The position numbers and the translations under genes are program-made. DNA of 64,000 nucleotides from Gigantopelta aegis (taxonomy: Eukaryota; Mollusca; Gastropoda; Neomphalida; Peltospiridae): positions 76,768,754 to 76,832,753 of the forward strand of contig NC_054706.1 in the NCBI RefSeq assembly GCF_016097555.1. The letters are read 5' to 3'. Of this stretch, positions 50,600 to 63,400 are shown piece after piece. The notes under the pieces are model-generated. The model was not told where the DNA came from, made no database searches, and worked only from the letters and a program-made list of their open reading frames with translations. Numbering within the stretch: the first letter of the stretch is position 1; every line of letters starts with the position of its first letter.

Positions 50600-51714
50600 G
50601 GCTAAACTGAAGATGCCTTAGAAGTTAGATGGGGATGGGGAGGGGGAGGGACCAGCCACAGCGGGTATTTTACCGTTAAACATAAAAAGACTGGTTAAAT
50701 GTTGATCCTGATAATTAAGACCGTATTTACACGCCTAAACCGGGTTAGAAAACCACCTGTAGATAGGTCTTTAGTAAATGATATAAAAAAAGACTGCATC
50801 TTTAAATTTAAATTACATAAAAGATGTCAATTTAAAAAAAAAAAAAAATCAGTATTTCGAAACATAAATAACAAATTTATACTTTATTACATTGCTAATA
50901 TGTAATATTAAGTAGTAGTGAATCTCATGAACATTTATTAAATTGGATGTCGTTGATAAATCAGCGATTTTATTGGAAACATTCAATAACACGTCTCATT
51001 TCTTACGTGATTTTTTTGGAAAGGATTACTTCCGGTTCATGGTCTTGCCAAGGGACATAATCCGAATTGTACCGCTACTCTTTCAGGTCGCACACCACTA
51101 CATTTGAAGCATAAATATGAAGTATATATAAATAACAACGATCGTGATGATCAGGTTTGCTATGTATATTTAACAATTCTGATCTTAACTATGGTTAACA
51201 GAGCATTCATCTGGTTGATGGCCTCCGTTTGGCCGTTTTTATGGCACATTATATGACAGCCTACATGGCAACATTAAAAAACACAAACATACATGTATAT
51301 GATGTATGATCAATGGAAGACATGCTTTTCTTTAGTTTCATATTGAAGATACATACACCATGATAACAGATACACCATGTAATGTCTTTTAATATGTATA
51401 TCCTGCAGTGCGAATTTCACAACAATGCTCATAACAATTGTGTGACGTCCATATTGTTGCCATGCGCATTTCATAACAGGACAATTTTAAATATACATTT
51501 GCAAGGTCAAATATAGAATAACTAATTGGTACATGATGGGTTCTTAGAAAACATAAGTTTTTAAATTATAATTTCTAATTTGTGTATTTGCAAACACAAC
51601 AACGGTATCGACGTTCAAAATGTCAGGAGTAACAGTATGGACAGTAAGAGTGAAGACAATTTTAAATATTTTTTACAGTGATGTTGTTTATTGCATAAAA
51701 TATTACATAACTCA
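50600..51714. other. No feature recognised
   Basis: A-run at 50833-50848; no exon or repeat boundary was found. Confidence 0.4.
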
Positions 51715-51950
51715 GATAGAGCACATTGATTTATTAATCATCTGCTGCTGGATGTCAAACCTTTGGTAATCATAATATATAGTGTTAGAGAGGAAACCTG
51801 CTACATTTTTCCATTAATAGCAAGGGATCTTTTATACAGCCAATCCCACAGACAGGATGGCACATATTACGATATTTGACATAGCAGTCGTGGTGCACTG
51901 GCTGGAACGACAAATAGCCCAATGGACACACCGACGGGGACACATATAGC
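51715..51950 (-). mobile_element. SINE, head truncated
   Basis: It carries GAGCACATTGATTTATTAAT, GGGATCTTTTATACAGC and CACCGACGGGGA in minus orientation. It ends at a CAACAA-rich simple sequence and a C-run (52030-52050). Confidence 0.78.
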
Positions 51951-53280
51951 GATATAAAAACAAACAACAACAACCCCTCAACAATAACAACATCAACAAA
52001 CAAAACAACAAAAAACAAAACGAACAAATACCCCCCCCCCCCCCCCCCCCACACACACACCAAAAACTGCCAACCCCTTAAGCATACATTATGAGGAGAA
52101 TCAGTGAAGCCATTTTGTTGCCATTGTAGCTTTGAGTATTTTACCAGTAATTTAAAGCAGATCCTTCTGATACATTGTATTATTTAAGAATGTTTTCATT
52201 GGTTGTGGTGGCTAAAGCGCTTAATTGTTACTATGTCTGTGATTGGTTCCAGTAATCTTTACATTATATTATTATTGTTATTCCGTGCTGCATAATATAT
52301 ATGTATCTGACAGTAATCAACACATAAGCGTTGGAAGATGATAGCAATTGGATTGGGGGGGGGGGGGGGGGGGGGGGAGCAGTTATATTGTAAACTGCCT
52401 TTGAACTTGAGGGTGTGTGTGTGTGTGTTATCACCCCCACCCCCCTCCCCTGACATTGCAAGATGATAGTAACTAAGGGGCAGGTGGTAGTGATATTGTG
52501 TGTGTGGGATGCACTGTCTTCTGATTTGGGTGACCAGTGCCGCCTGGCACCGCCCCCCGCCCCGGTTCCGACACCTATGACACATTAATATTCCTTCTGA
52601 CTCCAAGTAAAGTGCCGTCCCATACGCCCGTGGTCTTGTCTGGCGCTAAGTCAGATTGTGAAGGCATGTCACGTTTCTCTTCTGGCTTATCTTGTATGCT
52701 GTGTCGTAGCCTAAATCCGCTTCTCTTTAGAGTTTAAAGTCTGATGACCTACCGTATCAAATACACATTCTGAAGGACATCTACATTACAGCTAGCCTGG
52801 TAAGAAAATACATGTCAATATTAACGTTTATTTGTAATAATAAAAAACCCCTTAGGTTATCATATTTTAGGATAATAGGAACCGGCGTGTGTATTATTGG
52901 AGTGTAATGAAACGAAGTGTATTGTATAGTAATAACACGACGAAAGTGATATTCAAAGTAAATAAAATGTTGTTTATACGGATAGATCGGAATAAATTGG
53001 CCCCGGAAGTTTGAGGATGCTCAGATTTCCACATAACCACTATGACTATATGTGGTATAAAACAGAAGCATAAATCTCCAGTTATTATATCTGCATTGGA
53101 TAACGCCATCGCAGAAAGCCTGCTCACGCCTTGTAGGCCTTAATAAGCACAACGGGTTACAACTAGTTTGAACATCACGACGTAGATCCTAGGGCTAGAG
53201 GTGGGGGTGGGGGTGGGGGGAGTAAACCATGTCTATCGTCTACATGCCTGTGTGTCTATTAAGATTTGTGCCGTGCCTGT
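51951..53280. other. Low-complexity runs and unassigned sequence upstream of the SDR gene
   Basis: CAACAA-rich and C-run tracts (51958-52060), G-run (52357-52378), TG run (52412-52429) and a C-rich patch at 52430-52450. Promoter or 5' UTR exons of the SDR gene may lie here but were not identified. Confidence 0.4.
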
Positions 53281-53510
53281 GCCTGTGTATGCGTTTATGT
53301 ATGTATGTATGTATGTGTGTGTATGTGTGTGTATGTATGTATGTACACGTGTGTGTATGTGTACATATGTATGCGCATGTGTACTAGTATTCGTGTGTGT
53401 GTGTATTTTCATGTGCATTTTTATGTGTATGTGTGCATGTGTATTTACATCTATTCGTATGTGTATTTACATGTAAATGTGCATGTGCACGTGTATTTGT
53501 ATGACATCTG
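53281..53510. repeat. (TGTA/TG)n degenerate microsatellite
   Basis: ATGT, GTGT and TATG motifs repeat for about 230 bp. Cys/Val/Tyr-rich frames across it are artefacts. Confidence 0.92.
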
Positions 53511-53568
53511 CATGTTTATTAATTGCTGTTGTTCTGTTTCATTTTAGTTTTTTTCTAAAGACACAGCA

Positions 53569-56500
53569 ATGCAAGCACATCTTGACATTCGGTTCCTAAC
53601 CTTGCTGCTTCCCGTGTACGCCATCTACGTCATGTCGCCCTCCATGACGATAGCCTTGTCGCTAATGACTGTCCTCAGTCTGGCTACCTTGGTCTTCACC
53701 ACCGTCAAGAGGATGAGACTCCCCACCGCATGCCGGACAGTCGTTATTACCGGGTGTGACTCAGGTATCACTTAACATACGTTCGTGACCTTCTTTCCTT
53801 ACATACACTCTTCATATCAGCACAGATCTGTTGTTTTATGACACCACGAAGAGTCCAGACAGTCGTTATTACAGGATGTGACCCAGTTATCCCGTAACAC
53901 ACATTCGTGACGTTCATTTCTTACATACACCCTTCACTTTAGCACAGATCTATTATTTTGTTTCACCATGAAGAGTCCAGACAGTCGTCGTTATAGGATG
54001 TGACCCAGTTATCCCGTAACACACATTCCTGACATTCATTCCTCTTCTTATACATACACCTATAATAAAAATTCGATATATTTATACATTTCAGGATTTG
54101 GGAATGCTCTGGCCAGAAAACTCGACCAGACGGGTTTCACGGTGTTTGCTTGTTGTCTTTTTGTAAATGAACCAGGAGCGAGGCAGCTGGAGAAAGAATC
54201 GAGTTCTCGTCTGCGCACTCTCCAACTTGACGTCACTTCCGATGCCGACGTCCAGAGTTGTCTTCAATATGTTGCAAAACACTGCGGAACAAACGGTAGG
54301 AGATGTTTCAGAGTTGGTTAAAAACAATGGAATTATCATTTTTCTATGTCAGGTGATTTCGTTTTTAATATTTTTTAAATCTAAACGATTGCGATTGTCG
54401 AACACTCGACTGCTATCGTATTTAAAGAAAGAAAAAATAGTTCGTACTAGTTCAGATTAGAATTTTGTTTTATTTTAGGTTTGTTTTTTATAATTACAGA
54501 AAATACATACTGAGTATGGGATTTCCACAGCACTAATTGAGATTAATTTATTTTACCAACTATGATGCCATTCTCGCAATAATTTCAACATCGTTAGCTA
54601 CTGGTGGACTATTATTATATCCAGAACACAGACTCATCCTTGTTTTATCGTGACTTCTTTCCTGCACAGCATGCCTAGCATTAGATCTACAGCTACTGTA
54701 ACTGTCTGATACTACATAGTGTTCCATTTCCTTCTTTTCAAGGCTTGTGGGCGCTGGTCAACAACGCTGGTGTCATAGTGTACGGTGACGTTGAGCTGTG
54801 CAGCGTGGAACTGTACAAGTCAGTGTGTGACGTCAACCTGTTCGGACTCATCCGAATGACGAAAGCATTTTTACCTCTTGTGAGAAGAGCTCACGGTTTG
54901 TCAGCATCATGCCGAGACACATTGGCTTTCTTACTAGGTGTCCAGAACATGTGGCAAAATCAGAAATGTTTTAGTACTTAAATTTTAATTTCATATTTAT
55001 ATTTTCTAGGTTTACAATATTTATTCACGATTGTTATATTTGGATAATATATGGTAGTAAAACATAATTTTCTTGCTTTTTTAAAATTTGCTAATGATAT
55101 ACTGTTCCTCCAAAGAAAAATAGGCTACGAACAGGTGTTTTTAGGAATGACAATCCCACTGCAGTCTATGTAGGATGTATCGTACTGGATAGTTGCAGTC
55201 CTCCTAGTAATGACGAAACACCTGACAGTGATTCATTAGAGCAGTCGTGATCTTGTTAAATATACTTTTGACTCTGTCTTGTGCAGATATACGATTTTGA
55301 AGGTTTTGTCGTGCAGATTCAGTCATGACTGTCATGTTACAGTTTTAGATAGCTCCATGGACCTTTCTTTGTACGGAAGCAATCACGACGTTGCCTAACA
55401 TCCTTTTGACTTTGACTTGTGCAAAAATACGATTTTGATGTTCAGCTTTGTAGAGGAAAGTTCTATTTTTAATGTAAATAATAATATTCATATACTTGCC
55501 TTGTTTGACACCCAGTGGCCGATATGTATTTTTGTGCTTGGGTGTCGTTGAACATTAATCAATCAATCAATCAATCACTCAATCAGTCAATCAATTCATT
55601 CATTCCATTTTGCACACTGACAGGTTAAATATGCGTTTCATTCAGGACGTGTTGTGAACGTGACCAGTGTACGCGGACTTGTAGCGATTCCCTGCTATTC
55701 GGTGTACGCCATCACCAAGTTCGGGATAGAAGCATTCTCGGACTCTCTTCGCTTAGAAGTACGACCATTCGGGGTGAAGGTCATTGTTGTAGAACCTGGA
55801 CTCTATGGAGGAGCCACCGGTATTCTCAATGAATTTAATGTATGAAATATCGTTATAATGGTACTGTATATATAAACTTATAATTTGTATAATTATAATA
55901 ATATCGCATTATATGATAACATAATATATAGAGGTTATTACCAAATGGTGTTTAGGTATCATAAATATATGATATTGATGATACTGAAACACACGATGGT
56001 AATAATCTCTTTATCATATAATCTCAAACTTAATAGAACGTATTTTTCTAAACTGTATATGCAACTATAATTCCAGTCAGCATCAATGGATATTCAAATG
56101 ACATTTGACTATGTCACGAGTGTGTCATTTTGAATGGGAACGAAGTTGGATATTCTTACATAAAAATAAACTCGTGCATAACGTTTATTTTTGTTTTCAG
56201 AAAGCTGGATAACTTTGAATGTAAAGTTGCTGTTAACATGGGTTTTTTTGTTTGACGACTGTTGATGTATACGTCAATTCTGGAATGTCACCGTAGTACG
56301 TTTGCTTACATCTAAATAAACGTAGTGCCGCAACCTCATTAATTTACATTTAATTTGCAAAGTTATAAAATTCTGAATGTATCCGATATGAAAAATATCA
56401 CATATATTTATTACATTGGCTACCATACCTATTATATGATGAGCACTGATATTCTGACAAATGCCCTTTTGAAGTTGAAACCCTTCCCACCACAAAACAC

Positions 56501-58938
56501 CGCGAAACCGGCCTAGATATATAGCTGTTTGTTCCTTTTGTAATATTTCAGAAAGAAAGACTCCAGAGGACCATTACAAAACTGGCGGAAAAAGCTAGCC
56601 CGGAAGTGAAAGCCGCTTACGGCGAGGATCGTCTGTTTCGGCTGCTTGAACGTAACATCCGGGGAACTTCACACCAGAATCAAACCATGGACCCCGTCAT
56701 TGAAGTCATGGAAGACGCTGTCACGCTGAAGTACCCACCCCAACGAACTCTGGTGGCCGGGAGTAGCAGAATTATGGATATTGATTGTGTTGAGTATATA
56801 TAATTTCGTTCACAATCTAGTGACTGCTTAACAGTAATTGGAAGAAGGAAAGAAATGTTTTATTTAACGACGCACTCAACACATTTTATTTACGGTTATA
56901 TGGCGTCGGACATATGGTTATGGACCACACAGATATTGAGAGAGGAAACCCACTGTCGCCACGTTATGGGCTACTCTTTTCGATTAGCAGCAAGGGTTCT
57001 TTTATATGCACCATCCCAGAAACAGGACAGTACATACTATGGTCTTAGTTACACCAGATGTGGAGCACTGGCTGGAACGAGAACTATCCCAATGAGCTCG
57101 ATTCCCAGTCTGGAGCTCCACGCGGTAAGACGTGTTTGTTTCGCTTGTGCACACTGCACGTGCTTTCGTGTGCTCGACTTGGGGGTCCTTCATTTCGTTG
57201 TTTTTGTCAGCGAAATGAAGTTTACTACTGGGATGTATGCGGCCATTGGAACTGATTGAACGCTGGAACGTTTCTCGTTTCGACAGTCTGCACCACCTGG
57301 ATGGATTCCTTTTTAGCGAGATTCCTTGCCTCCACGTCATTTCTCCGTCTGACTGTCGACTTGGTTTTTTTCGTGACTTGTATGACGGCCATTCTGCAGA
57401 ACGCCACGGTTGTTCGCGTTTAGTCTCTACATGTCCGAGCCTGTCCTAGCAGCACTGGAAGATTGACCGCCCCACTCTAAGAAGAAATAGGAAGCGGGGT
57501 CGGCCCCTACTACTCTTTTTCTAGACTTTACCTTGCTTTATAGTGATACCATCTCGTATCCTTCGGAGTCGGTCCCGTCCGCACCACTATACCAACCCAT
57601 GACGACTGGACTATACCCTAGTCTGATACTCTCTCTCGTTCAGACGGATCCGGCTTCTCAAGATCTGTATTTCAGCACAGCACTAAACCTTCAACGTCTA
57701 TCGACTGTCAATCTAGGGGTTTTCTTGACGGGATGCAACCCATCTCGTCCCTTTAAGCTGTGCACCCAAACGGCCTTAACGAGGCCATTCGCGTGGACAT
57801 ATCGATCGGACTTTAGACTTTTAGATCTGCGTTCAAAATTTTATGTCGAAATTACTTCTTTTTTTTAAAAATATTATTAAATAGTCCGATCCTCTCTTCT
57901 TTCTCTTATTTAGTTTTGGACTGTCCTTCTAAAATGCTCCAAATTATGTAAATATTCGGCCGAGCAGTCAATTATTTTTATTTTTGGCTTGTAACCTTTT
58001 TTTATTTTTTTATTTATTCTATTAACTTTTTTACTAATTGCTATTTTGAAAATTCTGCCCATTTTCACCCCCCCTCCCCCCTTCCCCTCCATCCCGAGTC
58101 AGGCCACCGCTCTTATCGGAGGTCGGACACGGGATGGGCGTGTTCGAAACCCTAGTGGTATATGGGCACGTTAAACTAGTTATCATCATCACCAATGAGC
58201 TCACCGACGGGAATCGATTCTAGATCGATTGCTCATCAGGCGAGCGCCGTACTACTGAGCTGCGGCCCGCCCCCAAACTGTAATTGGTTTTGAGTATATA
58301 GAATATTTTAAAACACTAAGTGGCAATTGACAGGATTCGAAAATACTGCATCGATTCTAATGGCCCACGTCCTTAATTTTAATGGCCCGCCCGTCGGTGG
58401 ACCCATTGGGCTATTTCTCTTTCCAGCCAGTCGCCACTTCATGTGCTACTCTTTTCGATTAGCAGAAAGGGATCTTTTATATGCACCATCCCACAGACAG
58501 AATAGTACATACCACGGCCTTTGTTACACCAGTTGTGGAGCACTGGCTAGAACGAGAAAAAGCCCAATGGGTCCACCGACGGGGATCGATCCTGGACCGA
58601 CCGCGGATCAAGCGAACGCTTTTACCACTGTTGAAATGAAATGAAATATGTTTGTTGGTCTAAATCAATTTACAATCTAGTTACCGGTTGATTTTGTTGA
58701 GGATAAATATTTATTTATCGTCCTGTTCCTGTTTGATATTGATTATTGCAGATGGCGTTTCATTGTTGTCGAGAGCGGTACATTACTAAAAATAGCTTAA
58801 TTTTAATAATTAATTTTGTTTTATTATTTTCAGTTATTGGCTCGAATGCGGCCGTATCTTCCTACATTTGTGACTGATATTCTGGTCGAATACTTCAATG
58901 GAATTCCCATCTCGCGTTCTAGCTACAAGTCCAACTGA
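53569..58938 (+). CDS. SDR9C-type short-chain dehydrogenase (RDH / 17-beta-HSD6-like), six coding exons
   Basis: This is an NAD(P)-dependent oxidoreductase of retinoid or steroid-type substrates by family; the substrate here is unknown. Exons: 53569-53764, 54095-54295, 54743-54895, 55646-55839, 56552-56788 and 58834-58938, giving 361 residues. Residues 8-45 are hydrophobic (membrane anchor). The cofactor motif TGCDSGFG is at 61-68 across the first junction, NNAG at 139-142, and the catalytic tetrad N164, S191, Y204 and K208 (YAITK). The C-terminal SPEVKAAYG is typical of RDH5/HSD17B6/DHRS9 relatives. The exon 5 donor (TGT|GTTGAG) is non-ideal but is the only one that keeps phase with exon 6 ([10 protein letters not shown]). 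The length slightly exceeds the usual 315-345. Intron 1 has a tandem duplication of the exon 1 donor. Confidence 0.9.
53733..54060 (+). repeat. 122-bp tandem repeat spanning the exon 1 splice donor, about 2.7 copies
   Basis: GACAGTCGTTATTAC and GTGAC at the end of exon 1 recur at 53858 and 53980, each 122 bp apart, followed by the same intronic text (GCACAGATCT, ACATACACNCTTCA). In the two downstream copies the donor CAG|GTATC reads CAGTTATC, so GT is lost. The second copy still encodes TVVITGCD in frame for a few residues. Confidence 0.9.
54296..54742 (+). other. SDR intron 2, no feature recognised
   Basis: Ordinary A+T-rich intron with consistent donor and acceptor. Confidence 0.5.
54896..55645 (+). 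other. SDR intron 3
   Basis: It contains a near-duplicated block: GCAGATATACGATTTTGA at about 55285 and GCAAAAATACGATTTTGA at about 55421, with shared TTTTGACT text before each. A CAAT-rich simple repeat (AATCAATCAATC) lies at 55557-55580. Confidence 0.5.
55840..56551 (+). other. SDR intron 4, no feature recognised
   Basis: A second acceptor-like TTGTTTTCAG near 56199 leads into a frame with no family similarity and was not used. Confidence 0.5.
56845..58273 (-). mobile_element. SINE, first head type, split by a retroelement
   Basis: The tail and body occupy 56845-57099 and the head 58203-58273 (GGGAATCGATTCTAG to GCGGCCCGCCCC). Between them lies a 1.1-kb insertion flanked by an 11-bp duplication. 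It is in SDR intron 5. Confidence 0.88.
57100..58191 (+). mobile_element. 5'-truncated or non-autonomous non-LTR retroelement
   Basis: CCAATGAGCTC is duplicated at 57089-57099 and 58192-58202. The right end is GGGCACGTTAAACTAG followed by TCATCATCA, a LINE-type 3' terminus with a short simple-repeat tail rather than poly(A). The interior has no reverse transcriptase motif; it reads as untranslated sequence with a C-rich patch at 58065-58090. The family was not identified. Confidence 0.8.
58385..58632 (-). mobile_element. Rearranged SINE
   Basis: A plus-oriented head piece (CGTCGGTGGACCCATTGGGC) at 58392-58432 is joined to a minus-oriented body and head (58433-58632), giving an inverted junction. 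It lies in SDR intron 5. Confidence 0.75.
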
Positions 58939-59170
58939 ACATCATGATATACAGAATGTAGTTTTCTTTAAAACGTTAATCTCCACTCATCATATTTATA
59001 ACATCACTTACTAAATTAACTGCAAAATATAACCACACTTACAATTTTAATATATGTGTGTGGCATCAACTGTTATTTTTAACTGCCTTCACAACTGTTA
59101 CCATGCAAGGCACAACAAATCGAGAGATTCCGGAAATTATCCTATACAGAATCATATCAGGGGAGAAGTA

Positions 59171-59391
59171 CGACTGATACATCAAAGGCCGTGGTATGTG
59201 CTATCCTATCTGTGGGATGGTGCATATAAAAGATCACTTGCTGCTAATCGAAAATAGTAGCCCATGAAGTGGCGACAGCGGGTTTCCTCTCTCAATATAC
59301 GTGTGGTCCGTAACCATAATTATGTCTGACGCCATATAACCGTAAATAAAATGTGTTGAGTGCGTCGTGAAATAAAACATTTCCTTCCTTC
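59171..59391 (+). mobile_element. SINE, 5'-truncated
   Basis: It begins inside the body (ATCAAAGGCCGTGGTATGTG) and runs to the full tail (GAAATAAAACATTTCCTTCC). It lies downstream of the SDR gene. Confidence 0.85.
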
Positions 59392-59561
59392 GTATGGTAA
59401 CGCGTTGTACTTGTTTACAAAATTCGAGTTCCTTCAGTCGTGGGTTCGAGTCCCTGACCTGAAGGCACACAAAGTTCAACGGCCATTAGAACGATCGTAT
59501 AGGTTAATGCAAGAGAAACCAACCAAACATTACTCTGCGTTCACAGGTGTAAGAGGGTAGG

Positions 59562-59800
59562 ACAGGGAAGGAATGTTTATTTTAACGACACGTCAGCACA
59601 TTGTAAACTACGTCTATTTGGAGTGTACCATACAAGCTGCATGCGGTCGTTTGTGTGCACGTTCCTCAGACACGACGCTACATATCATCGTGTGATATAT
59701 CAGTTGTTGGGAACTGGATAGGACGGCAAAAACGTCCACGAGTCGATCAAGGACAATCGATCCTACGAGCCATCACACGTGAGACGAGCGCTCCAGTGGA
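59562..59800 (-). mobile_element. Strongly diverged SINE
   Basis: AATGTTTATTTTAACGACAC at the left and AATCGATCCTACGAGCC with GAGACGAGCGCTCCAG at the right keep the family layout; the body is barely recognisable. Confidence 0.55.
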
Positions 59801-59936
59801 GAGGAAGACTGCTTCAACAGTAACAAATAACTGCGCTGGTCTACAGGTTTCACTATTTTCATTATTCACATATTCTAGAAACCCTAGAACATATTAACAT
59901 ATAACACACAATACAAAACGTAACTATTATTAAAGC

Positions 59937-60182
59937 CCCATTGGGCTATTCCTCGTTCCAGCCAGTGCTCCATGACTGGTGTAACAAAGGCCGTGGTATA
60001 TATTATCCTGTCTGTGGGATGGTGTATATAAAAGGTCCCTTGCTGCTGGTCGAAAAGAGTAACCCATGAAGTGGCGACAGCGGGTTTCCTCTCTATATCT
60101 GTGTGGTACTTAACCATATGTTTGACGCCATATAACCGTAAATGAAATGTGTTGAGTGCGTTGTTAAATAAAACATTTTCTT
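59937..60182 (+). mobile_element. SINE, head missing
   Basis: It starts CCCATTGGGCTATTCCTCG just after the B-box position and reaches the tail TTGTTAAATAAAACATTTTC. Confidence 0.85.
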
Positions 60183-60192
60183 CTTCTTCTAT

Positions 60193-60475
60193 TATTAAAA
60201 TTTGTTTTATTTAACGACACCACTAGAGCACATTTATTAATAATCGGCTATTGGATGTCAAACATTTGGTAATTCTGACATAAATAGTCTGAGAGAGGAA
60301 ACCTGCTACATTTTTCATCCGTAGCAAGGAATCCTTTATTTACACATACCATGGGTTTTGTTATACCAGTCTTAGTCCACTGGTTGGAACAAGCCGACCG
60401 ACGGGGATCGATCCTAGACCGACCGCGCATCAAGCGAGCGTCTTACTAAATTACCAATGGGCTACGTCCCGCCCG
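60193..60475 (-). mobile_element. SINE, first head type
   Basis: The tail TTTTATTTAACGACACCAC is at the left; the head GGGATCGATCCTAGACCGAC and GGGCTACGTCCCGCCC at the right. The satellite begins about 20 bp beyond its head. Confidence 0.86.
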
Positions 60476-60496
60476 ATAGCTATTATTACTATAATA

Positions 60497-63400
60497 ATAA
60501 ACTGACCACACAGGTGTAAAGACCTGACCACACAGGTGTAAAGACCTGACCACACAGGTGTAAAGACCGCTGTAATAAACTGACCACACAGGTGTAAAGA
60601 CCTGACCACACAGGTGTAAAGACCTGACCACACAGGTGTAAAGACCGCTGTAATAAACTAACCACACAGGTGTAAAGACATGACCACACAGGTGTAAAGA
60701 CCTGACCACACAGGTGTAAAGACCGCTGTAATAAACTGGCAACACAGGTGTAAAGACGACTGTAATAAACTGACCACAGAGGTGTAAAGACCGCTGTAAT
60801 AAACTGACCACACAGGTGTAAAGACCGCTGTAATAAACTGACCACACAGGTGTAAAGACCGCTGTAATAAACTGACCACACAGGTGTAAATACCGCTGTA
60901 ATAAATTGACCACACAGGTGTAAAGACCGCTGTAATAAACTGAAAACACAGGTGTAAAGACGACTGTAATAAACTGACCACACAGGTGTAAAGACCGCTG
61001 TAATAAACTGACCACACAGGTGTAAAGACCGCTGTAATAAACTGACCACACAGGTGTAAAGACCGCTGTAATAAACTGACCACACAGGTGTAAATACCGC
61101 TGTAATAAATTGACCACACAGGTGTAAAGACCGCTGTAATAAACTGAAAACACAGGTGTAAAGACGACTGTAATAAACTGACCACACAGGTGTAAAGACC
61201 GCTGTAATAAACTGACCACACAGGTGTAAATACCGCTGTAATAAACTGGCCACACAGGTGTAAAGACCGCTGTAATAAACTGACCACACAGGTGTAAAGA
61301 CGACTGTAATAAACTGACCACACAGGTGTAAATACCGCTGTAATAAACTGACCACACAGGTGTAAAGACCGCTGTAATAAACTGACCACACAGGTGTAAA
61401 GACCGCTGTAATAAACTGACCACACAGGTGTAAAGACCGCTGTAATAAACTGACCACACAGGTGTAAATACCGCTGTAATAAACTGACCACACAGGTGTA
61501 AAGACCGCTGTAATAAACTGACCACACAGGTGTAAAGACGACTGTAATAAACTGACCACACAGGTGTAAAGACCGCTGTAATAAACTGACCACACAGGTG
61601 TAAATACCGCTGTAATAAACTGGCCACACAGGTGTAAAGACCGCTGTAATAAACTGGCCACACAGGTGTAAAGACCGCTGTAATAAACTGACCACACAGG
61701 TGTAAAGACCGCTGTAATAAACTGACCACACAGGTGTAAAGACCGCTGTAATAAACTGACCACACAGGTGTAAATACCGCTGTAATAAACTGGCCACACA
61801 GGTGTAAAGACGACTGTAATAAACTGACCACACAGGTGTAAAGACCGCTGTAATAAACTGACCACACAGGTGTAAAGACCGCTGTAATAAACTGGCCACA
61901 CAGGTGTAAAGACCGCTGTAATAAACTGACCACACAGGTGTAAAGACCGCTGTAATAAACTGACCACACAGGTGTAAAGACGACTGTAATAAACTGGCCA
62001 CACAGGTGTAAAGACCGCTGTAATAAACTGACCACACAGGTGTAAATACCGCTGTAATAAACTGGCCACACAGGTGTAAAGACCACTGTAATAAACTGAC
62101 CACACAGATGTAAAGACCGCTGTAATAAACTGGCCACACAGGCGTAAAGACGACTGTAATAAACTGACCACACAGGCGTAAAGACCACTGTAATAAACTG
62201 ACCACACAGGTGTAAAGACCACTGTAATAAACTGACCACACAGGTGTAAAGACCTGACCACACAGGTGTAAAGACCGCTGTAATAAACTGACCACACAGG
62301 TGTAAAGACGACTGTAATAAACTGGCCACACAGGTGTAAAGACCGCTGTAATAAACTGACCACACAGGTGTAAATACCGCTGTAATAAACTGGCCACACA
62401 GGTGTAAAGACCGCTGTAATAAACTGACCACACAGGTGTAAAGACCTGTCCACACAGGTGTAAAGACCTGACCACCCAGGTGTAAAGACCGCTGTAATAA
62501 ACTGACCACACAGGTGTAAAGACCTGACCACACAGGTGTAAAGACCTGACCACACAGGTGTAAAGACCACTGTAATAAACTGACCACACAGGTGTAAAGA
62601 CCACTGTAATAAACTGACCACAGAGGTGTAAAGACCTGACCACACAGGTGTAAAGACCACTGTAATAAAATGACCACACAGGTGTAAAGACCTGACCACA
62701 CAGGTGTAAAGACCACTGTAATAAACTGACCACACAGGTGTAAAGACCACTGTAATAAACTGACCACACAGGTGTAAAGACCTGACCACACAGGTGTAAA
62801 GACCTGACCACACAGGTGTAAAGACCACTGTAATAAAATGACCACACAGGTGTAAAGACCTGACCACACAGGTGTAAAGACCACTGTAATAAACTGACCA
62901 CACAGGTGTAAAGACCACTGTAATAAACTGACCACACAGGTGTAAAGACGACTGTAATAAACTGACCACACAGGTGTAAAGACCGCTGTAATAAACTGAC
63001 CACACAGGTGTAAAGACCGCTGTAATAAACTGATCACACAGGTGTAAAGACCGCTGTAATAAACTGACCACACAGGTGTAAAGACCGATGTAATAAACTG
63101 ACCACACAGGTGTAAAGACCTGTCCACACAGGTGTAAAGACCTGACCACACAGGTGTAAAGACCACTGTAATAAACTAACCACACAGGTGTAAAGACATG
63201 ACCACACAGGTGTAAAGACCTGACCACACAGGTGTAAAGACCACTGTAATAAAATGACCACACAGGTGTAAAGACCTGACCACACAGGTGTAAAGACCAC
63301 TGTAATAAACTGACCACACAGGTGTAAAGACCACTGTAATAAACTGACCACACAGGTGTAAAGACCTGACCACACAGGTGTAAAGACGACTGTAATAAAC

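Noticed and set aside
53201-53547. Cys/Val-rich secreted peptide frames
   Set aside because: They read through a TG/TATG microsatellite in two shifted frames.
56199-56280. Alternative SDR exon after the TTGTTTTCAG acceptor
   Set aside because: Its frame lacks SDR similarity, while 56552 continues the family alignment in phase.
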